Shown here: positions 49,410-61,330 of the stretch, piece by piece | Layout of the letters: each line of letters starts with the position of its first letter | How positions within the stretch are numbered: position 1 is the stretch's first letter | Assembly: GCF_010111755.1 (NCBI RefSeq) | Contig: NC_088955.1 | Span: 310,001-374,000 of the forward strand | Length of the DNA stretch: 64,000 bases | Origin: Nakaseomyces glabratus | Lineage: Eukaryota > Ascomycota > Saccharomycetes > Saccharomycetales > Saccharomycetaceae | Reading direction: 5' to 3' | Program-made: the position numbers and the translations under genes | Notes under the pieces: generated by a model | Database searches by the model: none | What the model was told of the DNA's origin: nothing | What the model saw: only the letters and a program-made list of their open reading frames with translations

Positions 49410-50660
49410 ATCGTCATCTAATCGTAATAATAATGTATTTTTTTATATCTTCAACTAGTTATTACTAGCTTTAAACTATATGGCTCTAATGCTCTATGGA
49501 CACATAATTAATTTAGAATTATTTAACATTGTTCTTTATATATGTATTAGCTTTTTATGTGACCTCGTTCCTGGTAAGATAAAGAATCGCTTCTACGAGT
49601 GGTTCTCAACTCTTCAAAAGGACTTGTTGCGCTGGTCAACAGTGCTATCTGGCACTCTGTAACCAAGCTTTGCCAGAATACCCTCCCCCCACCGAGCAAA
49701 TCAGATAGCAGAACCATACTAAGATACGCATTCCCCATCACAGAGATTTTCCGGAGAGATGGGAGTCTTCACACTACCTTCCTTCCCATGCGACAGGGGA
49801 TTTTCATGCATCCGAGTTAATAGCTATTTCTATTTTTGTACGTGGCTTTCACAGTAATATATGGGCTAATGGAGCATGGAGGGGTTGGGACTCCTTCAAC
49901 TGATTTGTGCGTGCACTCCCCGGACTGTAGTAATAACGAAGAAGCCCATCACACATCCTGACTTTTTTTCTCGGGATATCGCATTTACTCTCAATTTCCA
50001 GCGGGTTTTCAGTGGTAGAAATGGCTTCTCCTTCCCCCCCCAACAATTTCCGGGTAATGCCAATCTTCCTGTATATGCGAAGCTAAAGGGGAAATGTAAG
50101 GTTGGTACTACACTGATTTGTTAGAGTCGGTCTGTCAGTTGTTCCAACCGAGGGCACACATTCTCGTGAGAGCTGACCCGATATATTCGCAGTGCAAAGA
50201 TGTGCATTTGCCTTTCCTCCCCTAATTATCGGTCTGAGATCAGCTCCGAGTTTTCGGAATTACTCGATTATATCGCTCTTATACACTTGATGAGCATCGT
50301 ATTTGTTGATGTCACGTTTAACACAGGCATAGCCTTTTGATAACAATCTCTTAAGCCCTTTATCGTTCTCATTTCTATTGATCGAAGATGTACTTATAAA
50401 CATATACTAAAGACTAACTAGTCTATATTAATTGTATTATATTTAGTTATTTTCATTTTAGATAGGAATAAGAGACAAATTAAAAATGCATAGATGTATT
50501 ATAGTTTTGATATAACTCTAGTCCCATTTTTTAATTTGGAAGTTGGGATATCGAGATAAGGATAGGTGCTTTATAACAACGTATAACAAAAAATAAACAA
50601 AAAAAAAAAAAGAGGGCACCAATTTCGTTAAGATATTATTAGTTTTTATTCTTTTTGGAT
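49410..50660. other. ISA1 promoter and TPO1 3' region
   Basis: About 1.25 kb with short chance frames only. C/T-rich patches occur at 49680-49692 and 50032-50041. No RNA gene is recognised. Confidence 0.55.
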
Positions 50661-52460
50661 TTATAACGAATATGCGTACTTTGATCTCTTTCTAATTCCT
50701 GGACCGTACTTTAGGAACAGCAATGGGACTGGTATCATGGCCACAGCTAAGAGACCTAGTAATAGACCTGCATAATTGACACCCATACCGTTAAACATAT
50801 AACCTGCAAATAGTGGGAATGCAGCACCGAAACCAGATCTCATAAAGGTGTTTGCAGCAACAGCAGATGCTGCAATTAATAAGTATGACTCAATGATATA
50901 GTTCAAACATGGTAAGAAAATACCAATCAGACCAAACCCTGTAAATGCACCTGCAATGGTTGGAACAATCCAGTGTATTTTGTGAGGGTAATTACCAGTC
51001 CAACAAAACCATAGAATACCAATAGGGAACACAATACCTGCAACGACCATTGGTAGCAGTCTTGCTTCTGGCACTAGACCACCTTTCTTTCTATATCTTC
51101 TCAAATAGTCTTCATCCATCCACCAGATAAATGCACCACAAATTGCCATACCAATAATTAAAGAGATATAAGGTAGTTCACCATTAGTGTGGAATCCATA
51201 GCCTTGTTCAAAGACAATCGGATATGCCTCCAGTAACAAGTAAAGAATACCATACACAAAGGAGTTGTAGATAGTAACAATTAACAGTAGTGGTTCAGTG
51301 AATAACATAATGATTGGTCTCGTGATAGTCTTTTCTGCAATCTCCTTGACGGACAATTCCACATCTTCATGAGCGGCATGAATACCCCAGTTGCCTGTGA
51401 GTTTACGTAGTTCCTTGGCCTTGCCGACTAAAATCGAAGGGTGGTGGGATTCTTCAAAGAAAAACAAAATTGCAACAAAAATCGCAGAGGCAAAGCAGGC
51501 AATGACATATTCTAACCATCTCCATGTTGTGTGTTGAGTAATGTATGAACCGATCACTGGCGCTAAGATTGGACCAACGAAAACACCCAGTGAGAATAAA
51601 CAGATAGCTTTACCTCTGATGTTCGTATCAAACATATCTGCAAACGCCGCAGGCACGACCGCTAGAGGAGCGGCTCCGATAAAACCTGCAAAAAATCTGC
51701 AAATCATGATTGTCTGCAGATCCTTTGCTGTTGCGACAGCGAAGTTAAAAAGAGCGAACCCGAAGGAGGATATCACTAGGACACCTCTTCTTCCGTAAAT
51801 TTCCGACAATGGTGCATAGATAACTGGCGAAGCAGCAAAACCAAGAACGTATAAGGTAATTCCTAAAATTGCTACCACTGGAATCACATGATAAATTTCA
51901 CATATTTGTCGAATACCGGTAGCGAAGATGGATGAGCCCATCGTTATACTAATACAATTCAAACACAGGATGATACATAGCATAACTTTCTTTCGTAGGG
52001 GCCAATTAAAAGGGTGTAAAGGATCATTAGGGCCATCGAATGTAACTTCAAACTGAGTTTTCTCTGGTAATGTAGGAGGAAATGGTCTTCCTCCCCCCAT
52101 GGGGGGACATTTGGAGTAATCTACTTCAAGCACATCCGGTTCATCTACAGTATTAGTCAAAATCTTGGATAACCGCCTGTTTGCTGCGACTGCTGACTCA
52201 ACAGCTGATGTTTGGGTGGAGTTTTTCGATAGAGCGGGTCCTTTATCTTTAATCTGTGAGCCATTCTTCAAGACTTCCTCAGGACCATAACTTCTTATTT
52301 CCCCACTGTCGGTGCTCTCCACATCTGACGAAGCAACGCCCTCATTCTCGGGCGCTAGAGGATCATATGGTCTATCGCTACTAGTGGAGGACATCACTCC
52401 AACTTCCTTATCGTGAGATGAATTATATGCTGTTACTTCTCCTGCACTGGGATCAGACAT
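50661..52460 (-). CDS. TPO1: Plasma-membrane polyamine exporter, MFS DHA1 family
   Basis: The 599-residue protein has a cytosolic Ser-rich N terminus (about 1-155, including MGGGRPFPP and the family-typical [12 protein letters not shown]), then twelve membrane spans with the MFS loop [14 protein letters not shown]. cerevisiae Tpo1 is 586 residues and is very similar, including [13 protein letters not shown] and the end KSKYAY. It exports spermidine, spermine, organic acids and drugs. I start at the ATG at 52460 (MSDPSAGEV) because S. cerevisiae begins MSDHSP. An earlier ATG at 52481 and a TTG at 52502 are in frame and less likely. Confidence 0.95.
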   Translation of the reverse strand: MSDPSAGEVTAYNSSHDKEVGVMSSTSSDRPYDPLAPENEGVASSDVESTDSGEIRSYGPEEVLKNGSQIKDKGPALSKNSTQTSAVESAVAANRRLSKILTNTVDEPDVLEVDYSKCPPMGGGRPFPPTLPEKTQFEVTFDGPNDPLHPFNWPLRKKVMLCIILCLNCISITMGSSIFATGIRQICEIYHVIPVVAILGITLYVLGFAASPVIYAPLSEIYGRRGVLVISSFGFALFNFAVATAKDLQTIMICRFFAGFIGAAPLAVVPAAFADMFDTNIRGKAICLFSLGVFVGPILAPVIGSYITQHTTWRWLEYVIACFASAIFVAILFFFEESHHPSILVGKAKELRKLTGNWGIHAAHEDVELSVKEIAEKTITRPIIMLFTEPLLLIVTIYNSFVYGILYLLLEAYPIVFEQGYGFHTNGELPYISLIIGMAICGAFIWWMDEDYLRRYRKKGGLVPEARLLPMVVAGIVFPIGILWFCWTGNYPHKIHWIVPTIAGAFTGFGLIGIFLPCLNYIIESYLLIAASAVAANTFMRSGFGAAFPLFAGYMFNGMGVNYAGLLLGLLAVAMIPVPLLFLKYGPGIRKRSKYAYSL

Positions 52461-54425
52461 GTTGTGTTTCTTATTATGCATTATACAACAAAGATTAGAC
52501 AAAATAGTTCAAGTGATTATAAAAAAAAACCAAGAAGACATTATATATCAGGGAATATTACAGACTTTTCATCGCTCAATACAGGCCATATAACATGCCA
52601 CTCTCACCACATTTCTAGAAGAGTAGGGCAGAAACTGCTCTTTTCCTTTTTCTTTTTCTCCATGTTATTGTTCTCAAATACACAGCCTACCCTTAGGAGC
52701 AATAAAACCAAAATGGTTCCTTCAATACGAAAATTGTTAAAAAAACTTATTAGGATTTTTCTTCCTCTAATGTTAGTTATTATGACAAACTAGATTTGTT
52801 TTCACATTTCCCAATTTCTTTATTTGTGTCTTCACCAATCCCCTCTACAAGAGTACTCCTAGTAGGGGATCAAATGTGGTAAAGAAATAGGCTGCCTCTG
52901 TTCCTTTGTGCTCCCTTCATGATAGGACCGTACGAGCAAGTGATTTGCCCTTTTTTTTTTCACCGTCATTGCTATTCTACTTTTCCTCCCTTCAGAAACA
53001 AAGGAAGAGAACGTAGTTTTTCCGTGCTAATATATTGGAAAATATCTCGATGTATTCAGATTCTGTCGCACACGGAAAAACAAATCCATAGTTTTTCTTG
53101 TGGAACTGCGGAGAAGATTCACCGAATCTCATTAATCCAGAAGAGGAAAGTGCTGGTCCCCTATTTTGCTTCTACTGCCTTACTCTCTATTTTTTCCATC
53201 TCGCAATTGCACTACAACTGCTCCTCGTTGGGCCCGGAAGGGATCACAGATGACACGGAGTACTAGGAAAAACCGCAACAATAAGACAAACTCCTATTTC
53301 CCTAACTCCGTGGGTACGCTATTTTCTTAGGCCCCTTTCACATTTCCAGGGGAAGGGAGTACTATTTGGTACTGGTGCTTGAGAGAGGATTGGGAAAGTG
53401 TATAAAAGGGTTCATTAACACAAAGAAACATACGTACAGGAACGGAGGGATGTGACCCATAAATTGCATGTGCAATGATATGTCCGGCAAAGAGAAGATG
53501 GCGTAGCTTCAGTTATTTACTCGTATGAGTGAGCTACATTGTGATGTCGGATAAAATCTGTACGGTACTTTCTAGTTACATTAGCCTAATTACCAGTAAT
53601 AGGATAGCAGAGTGAAATTTACACGGAATAATGTAACTAATGTTCCGTGAGAGTTATATACCGCACAGTAGCCGCTCCGGAATATTCATGTAGAAAATGT
53701 AGCTCCAGATTCATTAATGCATACGAGCCGCATTGAATGCTGCGTAGTCTGAGGTGTATCTGCACGAGAGATCTCGGGTACTCATCTGCACATCTTATCG
53801 GGTGTGTGCTGTCATATGAAGAGCTTAAAAGACCTTGAAGTATTGCACAGAAAAGAGAGGTAAAGCCCTCAATTAGTGACACAGCAATAAAAAAAAAAAA
53901 ATTAAGTAATGCACCCAGAGATGAACTATGAGTCCCTCGTCATCGTGGCACAATTGGATGACCATGGGCCGAGGATCGACGCTAAACGTCAAATTCTTTC
54001 CACTGTACACTATTACCAGGCAATAGATTACAACTAATATTACTTGAAAGAAACTTTTTCTGTTTTGAAATTTCACATGCGTTATCGAAAATTGTATACA
54101 ACTTACCTTAGGTTAGTGAATCTCTAAAACTGATAAGCCCTCTATCTTGACACAATGTAGTAAAAGGATACAACAATACTTTACAGATGCACTTAGTTTA
54201 AGGTTACCACTTCAATTTGATTGTTGAATAACGAAATGTTCTTAATGTTCTATGACTATTAGTTGATGTTTTCCTACCCGTTTTTCTATAAAGTTGATCA
54301 AATTAATATCTTGTCGTACAGCTAAAATAACTATGGAGATTACAACTGCTGCAGCTCTACAGAGGCACTATTTAATATTACAATTTTTCTTTAGTTAGGA
54401 TGAGATGCATTGATTTCTGTTGAGT
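52461..54425. other. TPO1 promoter and SNF6 3' region
   Basis: Almost 2 kb without a recognisable gene. The several open frames of 60-115 codons show no conserved motif. I looked for a Pdr1-type TCCGCGGA site near TPO1 and did not see one. Confidence 0.5.
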
Positions 54426-55604
54426 TTAGAAGAATACATTGTCTAGATCAGCAAACTCGTCGTCAAATCCGGTATTGAATGGTTCGGCCTCGTATTCGCC
54501 AAATACATTCTCGATATCCTGAGCTTGGTCTTGTGGTGGTATCTGAGCGGATGCAACGTTCAACAATGGCTCCTGGGTAACAGGTAATGGCTGTGGCTGT
54601 TGGTCTGTGCCAAGACCAATATCACTGCTGTTTCCCATAGAGGCTGTGACCATTCCTGGTGCTGGTGTATGTCCACCAGAAGAATTTTCAGCACCACTTA
54701 ACGGAACCGTAATCTGCAGAGGTAATGCTCCCGAAGGTGTTTCGGAAGGTTGTTGATTTCTCTTCAATTGGTCATCTTCCAATTGTTGCCGTTGTTTAGC
54801 CTCTTCTTCTTCACGCTTTCTCCTCTCTTCTTCTTCTTTCTTCCGAAGTTCCTCTTCCTCCTTTTCTCTCAACATCTTTGCCTCCTTTTCTTTACGTTCT
54901 TTTACCAGTTCTGGGTACTTTTCCCAATAGTCTTCTGGAGCTTCTCTCATATCGCCTCTAAATTTAGTTCCAAATACTTCCGGATCGTAGAGATGGTAAG
55001 CTCTATCCTGTAGTCTGCCTCCAAGTCTAGATTCGATGTTTTTTACCACGTGGTGTATACCTTCAAGCCCATCTGTATCCAACACTTTCATTCGTGATTT
55101 GTAAAACTTGGTATGTTCAGTGCTCACCATCGACTCCCTTTCCTTTATCCATGTGTCCATGACAGCTTTGATTTTACCTATTCCTGCTTTTTGTAACTCG
55201 ATCATCTTTTTCAACTCCATCAGGGATATTGGCGATTGAAACAGCTTAGGCGGTTTGATCCTGGATACTGGAACATTATGTATCGTGAGCGCGTTGAAAT
55301 AGTTAGCACCACGCAGGTAATTCGCCAGAAGGTAGTTACGAAACGATATAGTATCACTCTCATCATGCGTTATCGCGTTCATGGACTCCGCAGCCAGCCG
55401 CCTCTGTTCAAACTCCGCTACACTCTCATCATCCCCCATCACTAAACTTTGGGACTCCTCATCCACCTCTAGGAGCTCCATAGACCCCGACAGTAAACTA
55501 CTCCCATTGATGCCTGCATATTCAGTCCTATTCCTCTGGACACGAGCTGCTCTGCCGTTCTTCAGAGACTTGCTTAAATACCTCTTCTTCTTAACTACAG
55601 CCAT
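54426..55604 (-). CDS. SNF6: SWI/SNF chromatin remodelling subunit
   Basis: The 392-residue protein starts with a basic nuclear segment (VVKKKRYLSKS), carries HDESDTISFRN (about 77) and LRGDMREAPEDYW (about 220), a Glu/Lys-rich coiled coil (about 235-280), and ends PFNTGFDDEFADLDNVFF. The three conserved patches are those of S. cerevisiae Snf6 (332 residues), including the nearly identical C terminus. Snf6 is a fungal-specific subunit of SWI/SNF, which remodels nucleosomes at inducible genes. The ATG is at 55604; a GTG two codons earlier is ignored. The neighbour YHL026C supports the call. Confidence 0.95.
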   Translation of the reverse strand: MAVVKKKRYLSKSLKNGRAARVQRNRTEYAGINGSSLLSGSMELLEVDEESQSLVMGDDESVAEFEQRRLAAESMNAITHDESDTISFRNYLLANYLRGANYFNALTIHNVPVSRIKPPKLFQSPISLMELKKMIELQKAGIGKIKAVMDTWIKERESMVSTEHTKFYKSRMKVLDTDGLEGIHHVVKNIESRLGGRLQDRAYHLYDPEVFGTKFRGDMREAPEDYWEKYPELVKERKEKEAKMLREKEEEELRKKEEEERRKREEEEAKQRQQLEDDQLKRNQQPSETPSGALPLQITVPLSGAENSSGGHTPAPGMVTASMGNSSDIGLGTDQQPQPLPVTQEPLLNVASAQIPPQDQAQDIENVFGEYEAEPFNTGFDDEFADLDNVFF

Positions 55605-56784
55605 TCCCACCCGAAAAAAAAAAGCTCTCTTATACTATCCCTTTCCGTAAGTAAGAAACTCAAAGTACTATTTTCAAGTCCTTACTTAAACTGACTTGTA
55701 AACGAATATGCACTTGTGAAGTTAAGCCTATGGTGCCACCTCAGGTTGTCACTACGCGTCTATATCCTTCCTAATTTCCTCCGTGCCTTATGGCGCCATC
55801 TTAGCGGATTTTCACATTTTTTCAAGCTGAAATTCAGAAACAAACAAAAGACCCGGCTTAAGAAACGTCATATGTGATATACACGTGTTATTCATAGGAT
55901 TATGTATATAATGTGGTACGTATGCCAGTTACATGACCTGTGACTTAGGTTTGTGTACGAAAGTATGCATTACTGCCTTATCAATAATTCTACATGTAAT
56001 GCAAGTATATTAGGGCGTTGTTGTACTCTATCTTTCATAACAAGGCTGAAGCTTAGCTTGTAAGTATCGTTGACGCTACTAATTTAGCCCCGATTTCGTT
56101 TGGAAGTGCCTTACATATTCATTGTAAGCATTTTTTTTTTTGTTGTCTTCTGATTCGTTTGATCTTAGGGTTCACCGTTACGATAAGCTGTGACACTATT
56201 GAGATGTTTTGAATTACGTCGTATCAGGTAAAATCCCACTTTTTTTTTTCTTGCTTTTACGCAAGTCACAGAACATATTTGCAAGTCCTTCTAGGCATCT
56301 CTGACATTTATTGTTTCTGTTCTGTACTTCATTTACTGCACACTATTCTTACCTGGGCCCCCTTATCAAGTCAATAATTCTCGCAAAGAATTTTCGGTTT
56401 CTTGTTTGAATCTTTTGCTTCTTCTCTTCGAGGTCCCTTCTGAGGAGTTTTTTGCTCCTTTCTTGCTTTTCCCTCTGTGCGATGATGAAATTTTTTTTAA
56501 TTACTTTGTCGAATTAGGTAAATTCAAAATAGTTGTAGCACATCAATCAACTTACATATCCATGTTGAATCGGAGATACTATCACTACTCCTATTCTGGT
56601 AACATTATTGATTTATCCTCGATGGAAATAAAGAAAAAAAAAATTGAAACAGCTATAATATCGCCGATCCTTCCCCTGCTTCTGAAAATGTTATATATTT
56701 GAAACGTTCTATAAACTTGTTTAGTTCTTGAAAAGTAGTACCTCACTCTGCCCTCCTGGACACGCCCCACAAGCTGTTATAGAC
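55605..56784. other. SNF6 and YHL026C divergent promoters
   Basis: A shared 1.2-kb upstream region. It contains T runs at 56130-56141 and 56240-56250. An open frame at 56406-56702 is T-rich and not believed. Confidence 0.6.
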
Positions 56785-57780
56785 ATGCCAAAAGAGATTC
56801 CGGAGCCCAAGCGAGGGCTGTTACACACGCTCGTGTTCATATTCATAATACAGGCGGTGCCCAGTGCGATAATATCGGGTGGTATCGAGTTCGCAGTAGC
56901 GTACGGTATGTATCATGGAGTCAAGGAGAAGATCACACTGTGGAGGTTCCCCCACACCATGAGTGGTGATTGTGCCCTTACAGTGTTTATCCAGGTGTGT
57001 GTTACCTGGGTCGCAGAAGAACTGTTCATAGGGTGGGACGATTACTTAGGAACTTGTGGCCATATACCATGGCCATGGAAAATCCCTCAGAATAAGTGGG
57101 TGAGACTGTTCTTTGAAGTGGATCGAGGCATGAGGCGTATGTATGCCGAATGGCTTGACTGGTCGCAGGAAGCCGCTGTGGTACTGGACGATGAGAAAAA
57201 TGGTCCACCTGGAACAGTGACCCCGCAACATACTAGCCAAATGGTTGCTCATCCTATACAACAGGAGCCAAACGATGAAAGTACAGCAAATGACTCAGAA
57301 AACCCTGATGAACACAGGAACAAAGAGGATAGGATGTCCTTTGAAGATACTAGCTCAAAAGACCACCTCAACCCTCAAACCGGATTCAAACCCTTGACAT
57401 TCAAGGAGTACCTACTAAAACAATTTATACATTATGATAACCACGGATTTATGTGGAATTTCATAGAATGGGCAATACAAAAGGTTATTAGAGGCTTAAT
57501 CTTGTCCGCAATCATCTGGTTCTTTGTATGGCCAGTGACTATGGGTATCTTAGCTGGTATAGGTACCAAGATTGGAAGCCATGAATATTACTTCAACCAT
57601 TACCCGTTTCCACAAGTTATGAAAATGATTTATGGTGTTGTCATAGGTCTAATAAGTACACCGGCCACTATCATAGTAATCATGCTAAGAAATGATTGGC
57701 ATGAGGCCGATTACCAAGAAAGAGAGCTTAGAAAAGATTTAGAGAATGAAGCTGATACTTCAAAGAGTGATGAAGAGTGA
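56785..57780 (+). CDS. Multi-pass membrane protein of unknown function, YHL026C family
   Basis: The 331-residue protein has hydrophobic segments at about 17-35, 60-85, 240-262 and 280-305 and polar loops, with a disordered acidic stretch at about 155-205. Conserved-looking parts are PSAIISGGIEFAVAYGMY, VTWVAEELFIGWDDY and GTKIGSHEYYFNHYPF. It lies between SNF6 and RIM101, as does YHL026C (315 residues) in S. cerevisiae, a fungal membrane protein of unknown function. I start at the ATG at 56785; the frame is open from a TTG at 56728. Confidence 0.85.
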   Translation: MPKEIPEPKRGLLHTLVFIFIIQAVPSAIISGGIEFAVAYGMYHGVKEKITLWRFPHTMSGDCALTVFIQVCVTWVAEELFIGWDDYLGTCGHIPWPWKIPQNKWVRLFFEVDRGMRRMYAEWLDWSQEAAVVLDDEKNGPPGTVTPQHTSQMVAHPIQQEPNDESTANDSENPDEHRNKEDRMSFEDTSSKDHLNPQTGFKPLTFKEYLLKQFIHYDNHGFMWNFIEWAIQKVIRGLILSAIIWFFVWPVTMGILAGIGTKIGSHEYYFNHYPFPQVMKMIYGVVIGLISTPATIIVIMLRNDWHEADYQERELRKDLENEADTSKSDEE

Positions 57781-58549
57781 TGATAAGATACCCTACCTCG
57801 CATTAATAAGAACTTCGTTCATATCATTTCAGCATATCCCAAAGTTTTTTTTTAATTTATTTTGATACCAGTAGCTTAATGCAAATTACAACTCGTTCAT
57901 TTATTCTTAAACATCATGCAACAATCATGTTTTTGTTTTTTTACTAACAGCCAATCAATGATGCAAATTTCAGGTCTGGCAGCTATTTTGTTTTTAAATA
58001 TACTACTAAACCTTAAACTAATATGCCGCTTCCCCTAATTTACCAACATAATAATATCTTTCTATTTTTATGCATTATTTGTGCTATCTTGTTAGAATTC
58101 GATAGCGCATATCAATATAACACAGTTGCTATCATTTAAGTCATCCATATATTTATATCTTGAACTATTCAAGAAGTAGTCATTACAGATGCAAACGAAA
58201 TCCGATGCACTAATTAACTATTACTATGAATATATTCGCACATAATCTATAATTAACTACTTAATCGAGTCAATTCTTACCTTATACTCAATAACTCATA
58301 TTGACCTGTTCATTAGCTTCCCACTGAGTAGTTACAGAAAACAACCAATCTCATCATATAAAATAAGAGTAACTATTTATTTTTATTATTATATTATTTA
58401 TATAGCAATTCTTCTTGACATTAGGAGATCTTCATATTTCCTGTCGTGGGAAGTATGTCATTGATAATGATGGATATATAAGTTGAGCGAGTGAAGTAGA
58501 AAAGATCAAAACTTAGAGTAAATGAATCACAATTGGTAAGCGTTATTCG
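57781..58549. other. Convergent YHL026C-RIM101 spacer
   Basis: AT-rich spacer with both terminators. Nothing else is seen. Confidence 0.6.
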
Positions 58550-60304
58550 TCATATTAGGATTTCCGGAAAAGTCATTAAGTGTGCATCAAATGATTTTGA
58601 TTCAGCAACATTAGGCTGAAGTACTGGTTCAGGTTCATCCTCAGTATCATATTCCTCTTCCAATAATGTACAAATTGCATAATCCTTCAAGATATTTACC
58701 CTCTTAAATGTAGCAATAAAATCTTCCTCATCGCTGTCGTATTCTTCTTCATTAGCGTTTTTATCCGACAAATTAACCTTGTTCATCATGTCTGAAATTT
58801 CATCATCTGAAACATCAGAATCATATATCTCTTCTTCCTCATCAGCACAGCTCTTTTGATTTGTACTGAAAGTATCATATGTTCTATTGTACTTCGGTAA
58901 GTTTTGGTCGATGACATATTTTGGTGTAACCATTGATATAGATGATAGACTAGGCAAAGGTCTTACCTCATTTGCACTGTAGTGTGGTTGAACATGTGAA
59001 TGTACGAGAGGTATATTGCTTTGGGGCACATAATGGATGGCAGGTAAGGGACTTCTTTTGTTATCTGTATGGTGGGTAGTAGGCACGCTCGTTTCTATTG
59101 GACTCGATGATGAAGACGTTTTTACGGAATTGTCAGATGAATGTGCTGTGCTGTGCAGATACAGATTATCTGGTCTACCTACATAGTTTGGCACATAAAG
59201 ATGCTGATTTTGAATATTTGGCACTTGGTATGCCATATTTGTGGATAATCGAGTGAAAAACTGTGTTGCGGCGACGACTGGTTCTCGATTCTCGAACCCT
59301 TGTACGTAGAGTGTTGGTGCAGAAATAGCCTGTACTCGCTCAGCCAATGCGGGGCTGTAAACGGGTGTGTAATGTGGCATTTCCATCTGGACCCAGTGCT
59401 CGTAAGATACAGGTTGGCTCGCTTGCATAGGTGCGTAGTGGTTAAACCTTGGTTGTGAAGCGCTGCCAATTGCAGGAACTTGGTCATAGGATACTTTGTG
59501 GAAAGATTTGCTATTGACTCGCTTCGAACCGACTTTAGGACCTCTTTTCTTTTTTGGTGCATCTATTCCTAGGTCACTCAGGTGTATCTTTAAATGCTTC
59601 TTCAAGTCCTGGGGTCTTTTAAAGCGTTTACTGCAAGTCGAGCAAGCGAATGGCTTCAGAGGCACATGGACCCGAAGATGAGATGTCATATGGTCTCTTT
59701 TCTCAGTCTTTGAAGTACAATTGTCCCACTGGCATTTCAGTTGCAAGTTCTTTTGGGACTTTCTTCCAACGTGTTCTTGGCATAAGTGGTGGTACAACAG
59801 TTCTGCCTGCTGGAACTCCCGGTAGCAATGAGACCATTTACAAATGAGTGTTTCCTTTGGAGTGTCCTTTGAAGTGTCCTTTGTTGTTTCCTTGAGTGGC
59901 TCGGTTGAAGTGGGAGACTCTTTCTTGATAGTCATATCATACTCTGTTTTAATCTTTGGGTGGTACATATCGGTGGGAGTGTTTGGTTCGTTGACTAAAC
60001 TTTTTATGCTTGTGCTATCCCTGGGTTCGATTTTAGAACCCAGCAATACAGGTGTTTGCTGTCCATTCTTTACCATAGTGTGCATCGCAGTGTTCAAAGA
60101 GGTATTACTTGTCTCTGGAAGAATACGAAATTCCCAAATGTTTGAATTTTTTTTTGTTTTTTTATTGATATTTATATATGACTGACCGGATATAAGAGGG
60201 AGAGGTGTTTTAACTATCCATGTATGACTTACAAGGTATTTCTTTTTCTCACGATCTTTTCTTCTTATTTGTAGTTTTTCCGGTGCATAGAATATGCCAT
60301 ACAT
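58550..60304 (-). CDS. RIM101: pH-response transcription factor, PacC/Rim101 family
   Basis: The 584-residue protein has three C2H2 zinc fingers (about 153-178, 190-215 and 221-243) with the PacC-type spacing, the sequence [16 protein letters not shown] and the tail [18 protein letters not shown] basic patch [12 protein letters not shown] follows. The acidic C terminus contains [17 protein letters not shown] and ends TFPEILI, as in S. cerevisiae Rim101 (625 residues), where cleavage near the C terminus by Rim13 activates the factor. It represses NRG1 and other genes in alkaline conditions. The ATG at 60304 gives a 73-residue lead of low complexity; Met74 (60085) is a possible later start. Confidence 0.95.
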   Translation of the reverse strand: MYGIFYAPEKLQIRRKDREKKKYLVSHTWIVKTPLPLISGQSYININKKTKKNSNIWEFRILPETSNTSLNTAMHTMVKNGQQTPVLLGSKIEPRDSTSIKSLVNEPNTPTDMYHPKIKTEYDMTIKKESPTSTEPLKETTKDTSKDTPKETLICKWSHCYREFQQAELLYHHLCQEHVGRKSQKNLQLKCQWDNCTSKTEKRDHMTSHLRVHVPLKPFACSTCSKRFKRPQDLKKHLKIHLSDLGIDAPKKKRGPKVGSKRVNSKSFHKVSYDQVPAIGSASQPRFNHYAPMQASQPVSYEHWVQMEMPHYTPVYSPALAERVQAISAPTLYVQGFENREPVVAATQFFTRLSTNMAYQVPNIQNQHLYVPNYVGRPDNLYLHSTAHSSDNSVKTSSSSSPIETSVPTTHHTDNKRSPLPAIHYVPQSNIPLVHSHVQPHYSANEVRPLPSLSSISMVTPKYVIDQNLPKYNRTYDTFSTNQKSCADEEEEIYDSDVSDDEISDMMNKVNLSDKNANEEEYDSDEEDFIATFKRVNILKDYAICTLLEEEYDTEDEPEPVLQPNVAESKSFDAHLMTFPEILI

Positions 60305-60770
60305 AACATACTTACCTTTACATTACTGCATGGGATGGGATGTATTTGTCATTTAATTGTAATATTGTCTCAAGTGTGGGGGGAGCGGTGGGGGGAGGAC
60401 AACAAGGACACGCGCAAATCCTTCAGCCAATGCGAACACAAAGGATTTTCCTGAATTCTAATTACATTTTGTGGTAAGAATCGTAAGGATTGGTCCCTGA
60501 AGTTCTAGACTTGATAAGACCCTTGTGGCAAGCTGATTTAATCGTGACATTATAATAATTTGCGATACTATACATATATCCGACATGAGAGGATTTATTG
60601 CTTTTGATATGAGATTCATTGCTCTCTACATTGATTACACTGCTCTCTACATTAATTCATTTGTAATGGTAATATTAGAACACAACTGAAGCCTATTACA
60701 AGTAGTGTGCTTTCCCTTCGCTACTGCTAATTTTAATTAGTTTTCTCAAGCCACGACAAAACAGCCGGCT

Positions 60771-60803
60771 GAGAAACCCCAGAGAAACCCCAGAGAAACA
60801 CCA
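60771..60803 (+). repeat. 11-bp tandem repeat, three units
   Basis: GAGAAACCCCA twice, then GAGAAACACCA. Confidence 0.9.
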
Positions 60804-61101
60804 GAGAAGAGAGAGATTTGCCGCAGAAAGAGCTCAAAAGGAAATAATTAGTTTTAATTAAAAATAGAAAAATTACAAAATTTAGAAAAATTAGAAAAAA
60901 AATGGAATTCAGAGAACAATCCGCACAAGACATTAATAAAACGAACCCAAAATGGACCAAATCCACAGAAAAAAAGAAAGAAAAAAAGTTTAAAAAAAGA
61001 AAAGATCTACGTTTTCGTATGAATATATCGTAAATCACATGTTGATCATGTAATTGCGTATTTGATCATGTGATCTAGTGGAGACATGTATACGTACTTT
61101 T

Positions 61102-61109
61102 TCACGTGA
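61102..61109. promoter_or_regulatory. Palindromic E-box TCACGTGA
   Basis: Perfect 8-bp palindrome suited to Cbf1 or Pho4-type bHLH factors. CACATG (61036-61041) and CATGTG (61067-61072) lie close by. Confidence 0.45.
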
Positions 61110-61174
61110 TCATAATTATTATTTCTTGTCACCCCAACTCCCTGCCCCAGCTCTGGTCTTGCGTCAGTGCCTCA

Positions 61175-61238
61175 GTGCGCCGGTGTCTCGGTGCGCCGGT
61201 GTCTCTGTGCGCCGGTGTCTCTGTGCGCCGGTGTCTCT
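61175..61238 (+). repeat. 16-bp minisatellite, four units
   Basis: GTGCGCCGGTGTCTCG once and GTGCGCCGGTGTCTCT three times, end to end. It is GC-rich against an AT-rich background. Confidence 0.95.
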
Positions 61239-61276
61239 GTGTGTATGATGAAATGATGAGATGAGAACTTGGGTCT

Positions 61277-61330
61277 ATCTGTGATTTATCTGTGATTTAT
61301 CTGTGTATCTGTGTATCTGTGTATCTGTGC
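61277..61330 (+). repeat. ATCTGTG-based tandem repeats
   Basis: Two 11-bp units ATCTGTGATTT (61277-61298) run directly into four 8-bp units ATCTGTGT/C (61299-61330). A shared core suggests stepwise slippage. Confidence 0.9.

Noticed and set aside
52464..53266. Frames of 109 and 115 codons upstream of TPO1
   Set aside because: They are T-rich or low complexity and the first overlaps the TPO1 coding start on the opposite strand.
61036..61200. Possible centromere because of TCACGTGA
   Set aside because: No AT-rich CDEII of the right size and no CDEIII-like CCGAA element on either side.
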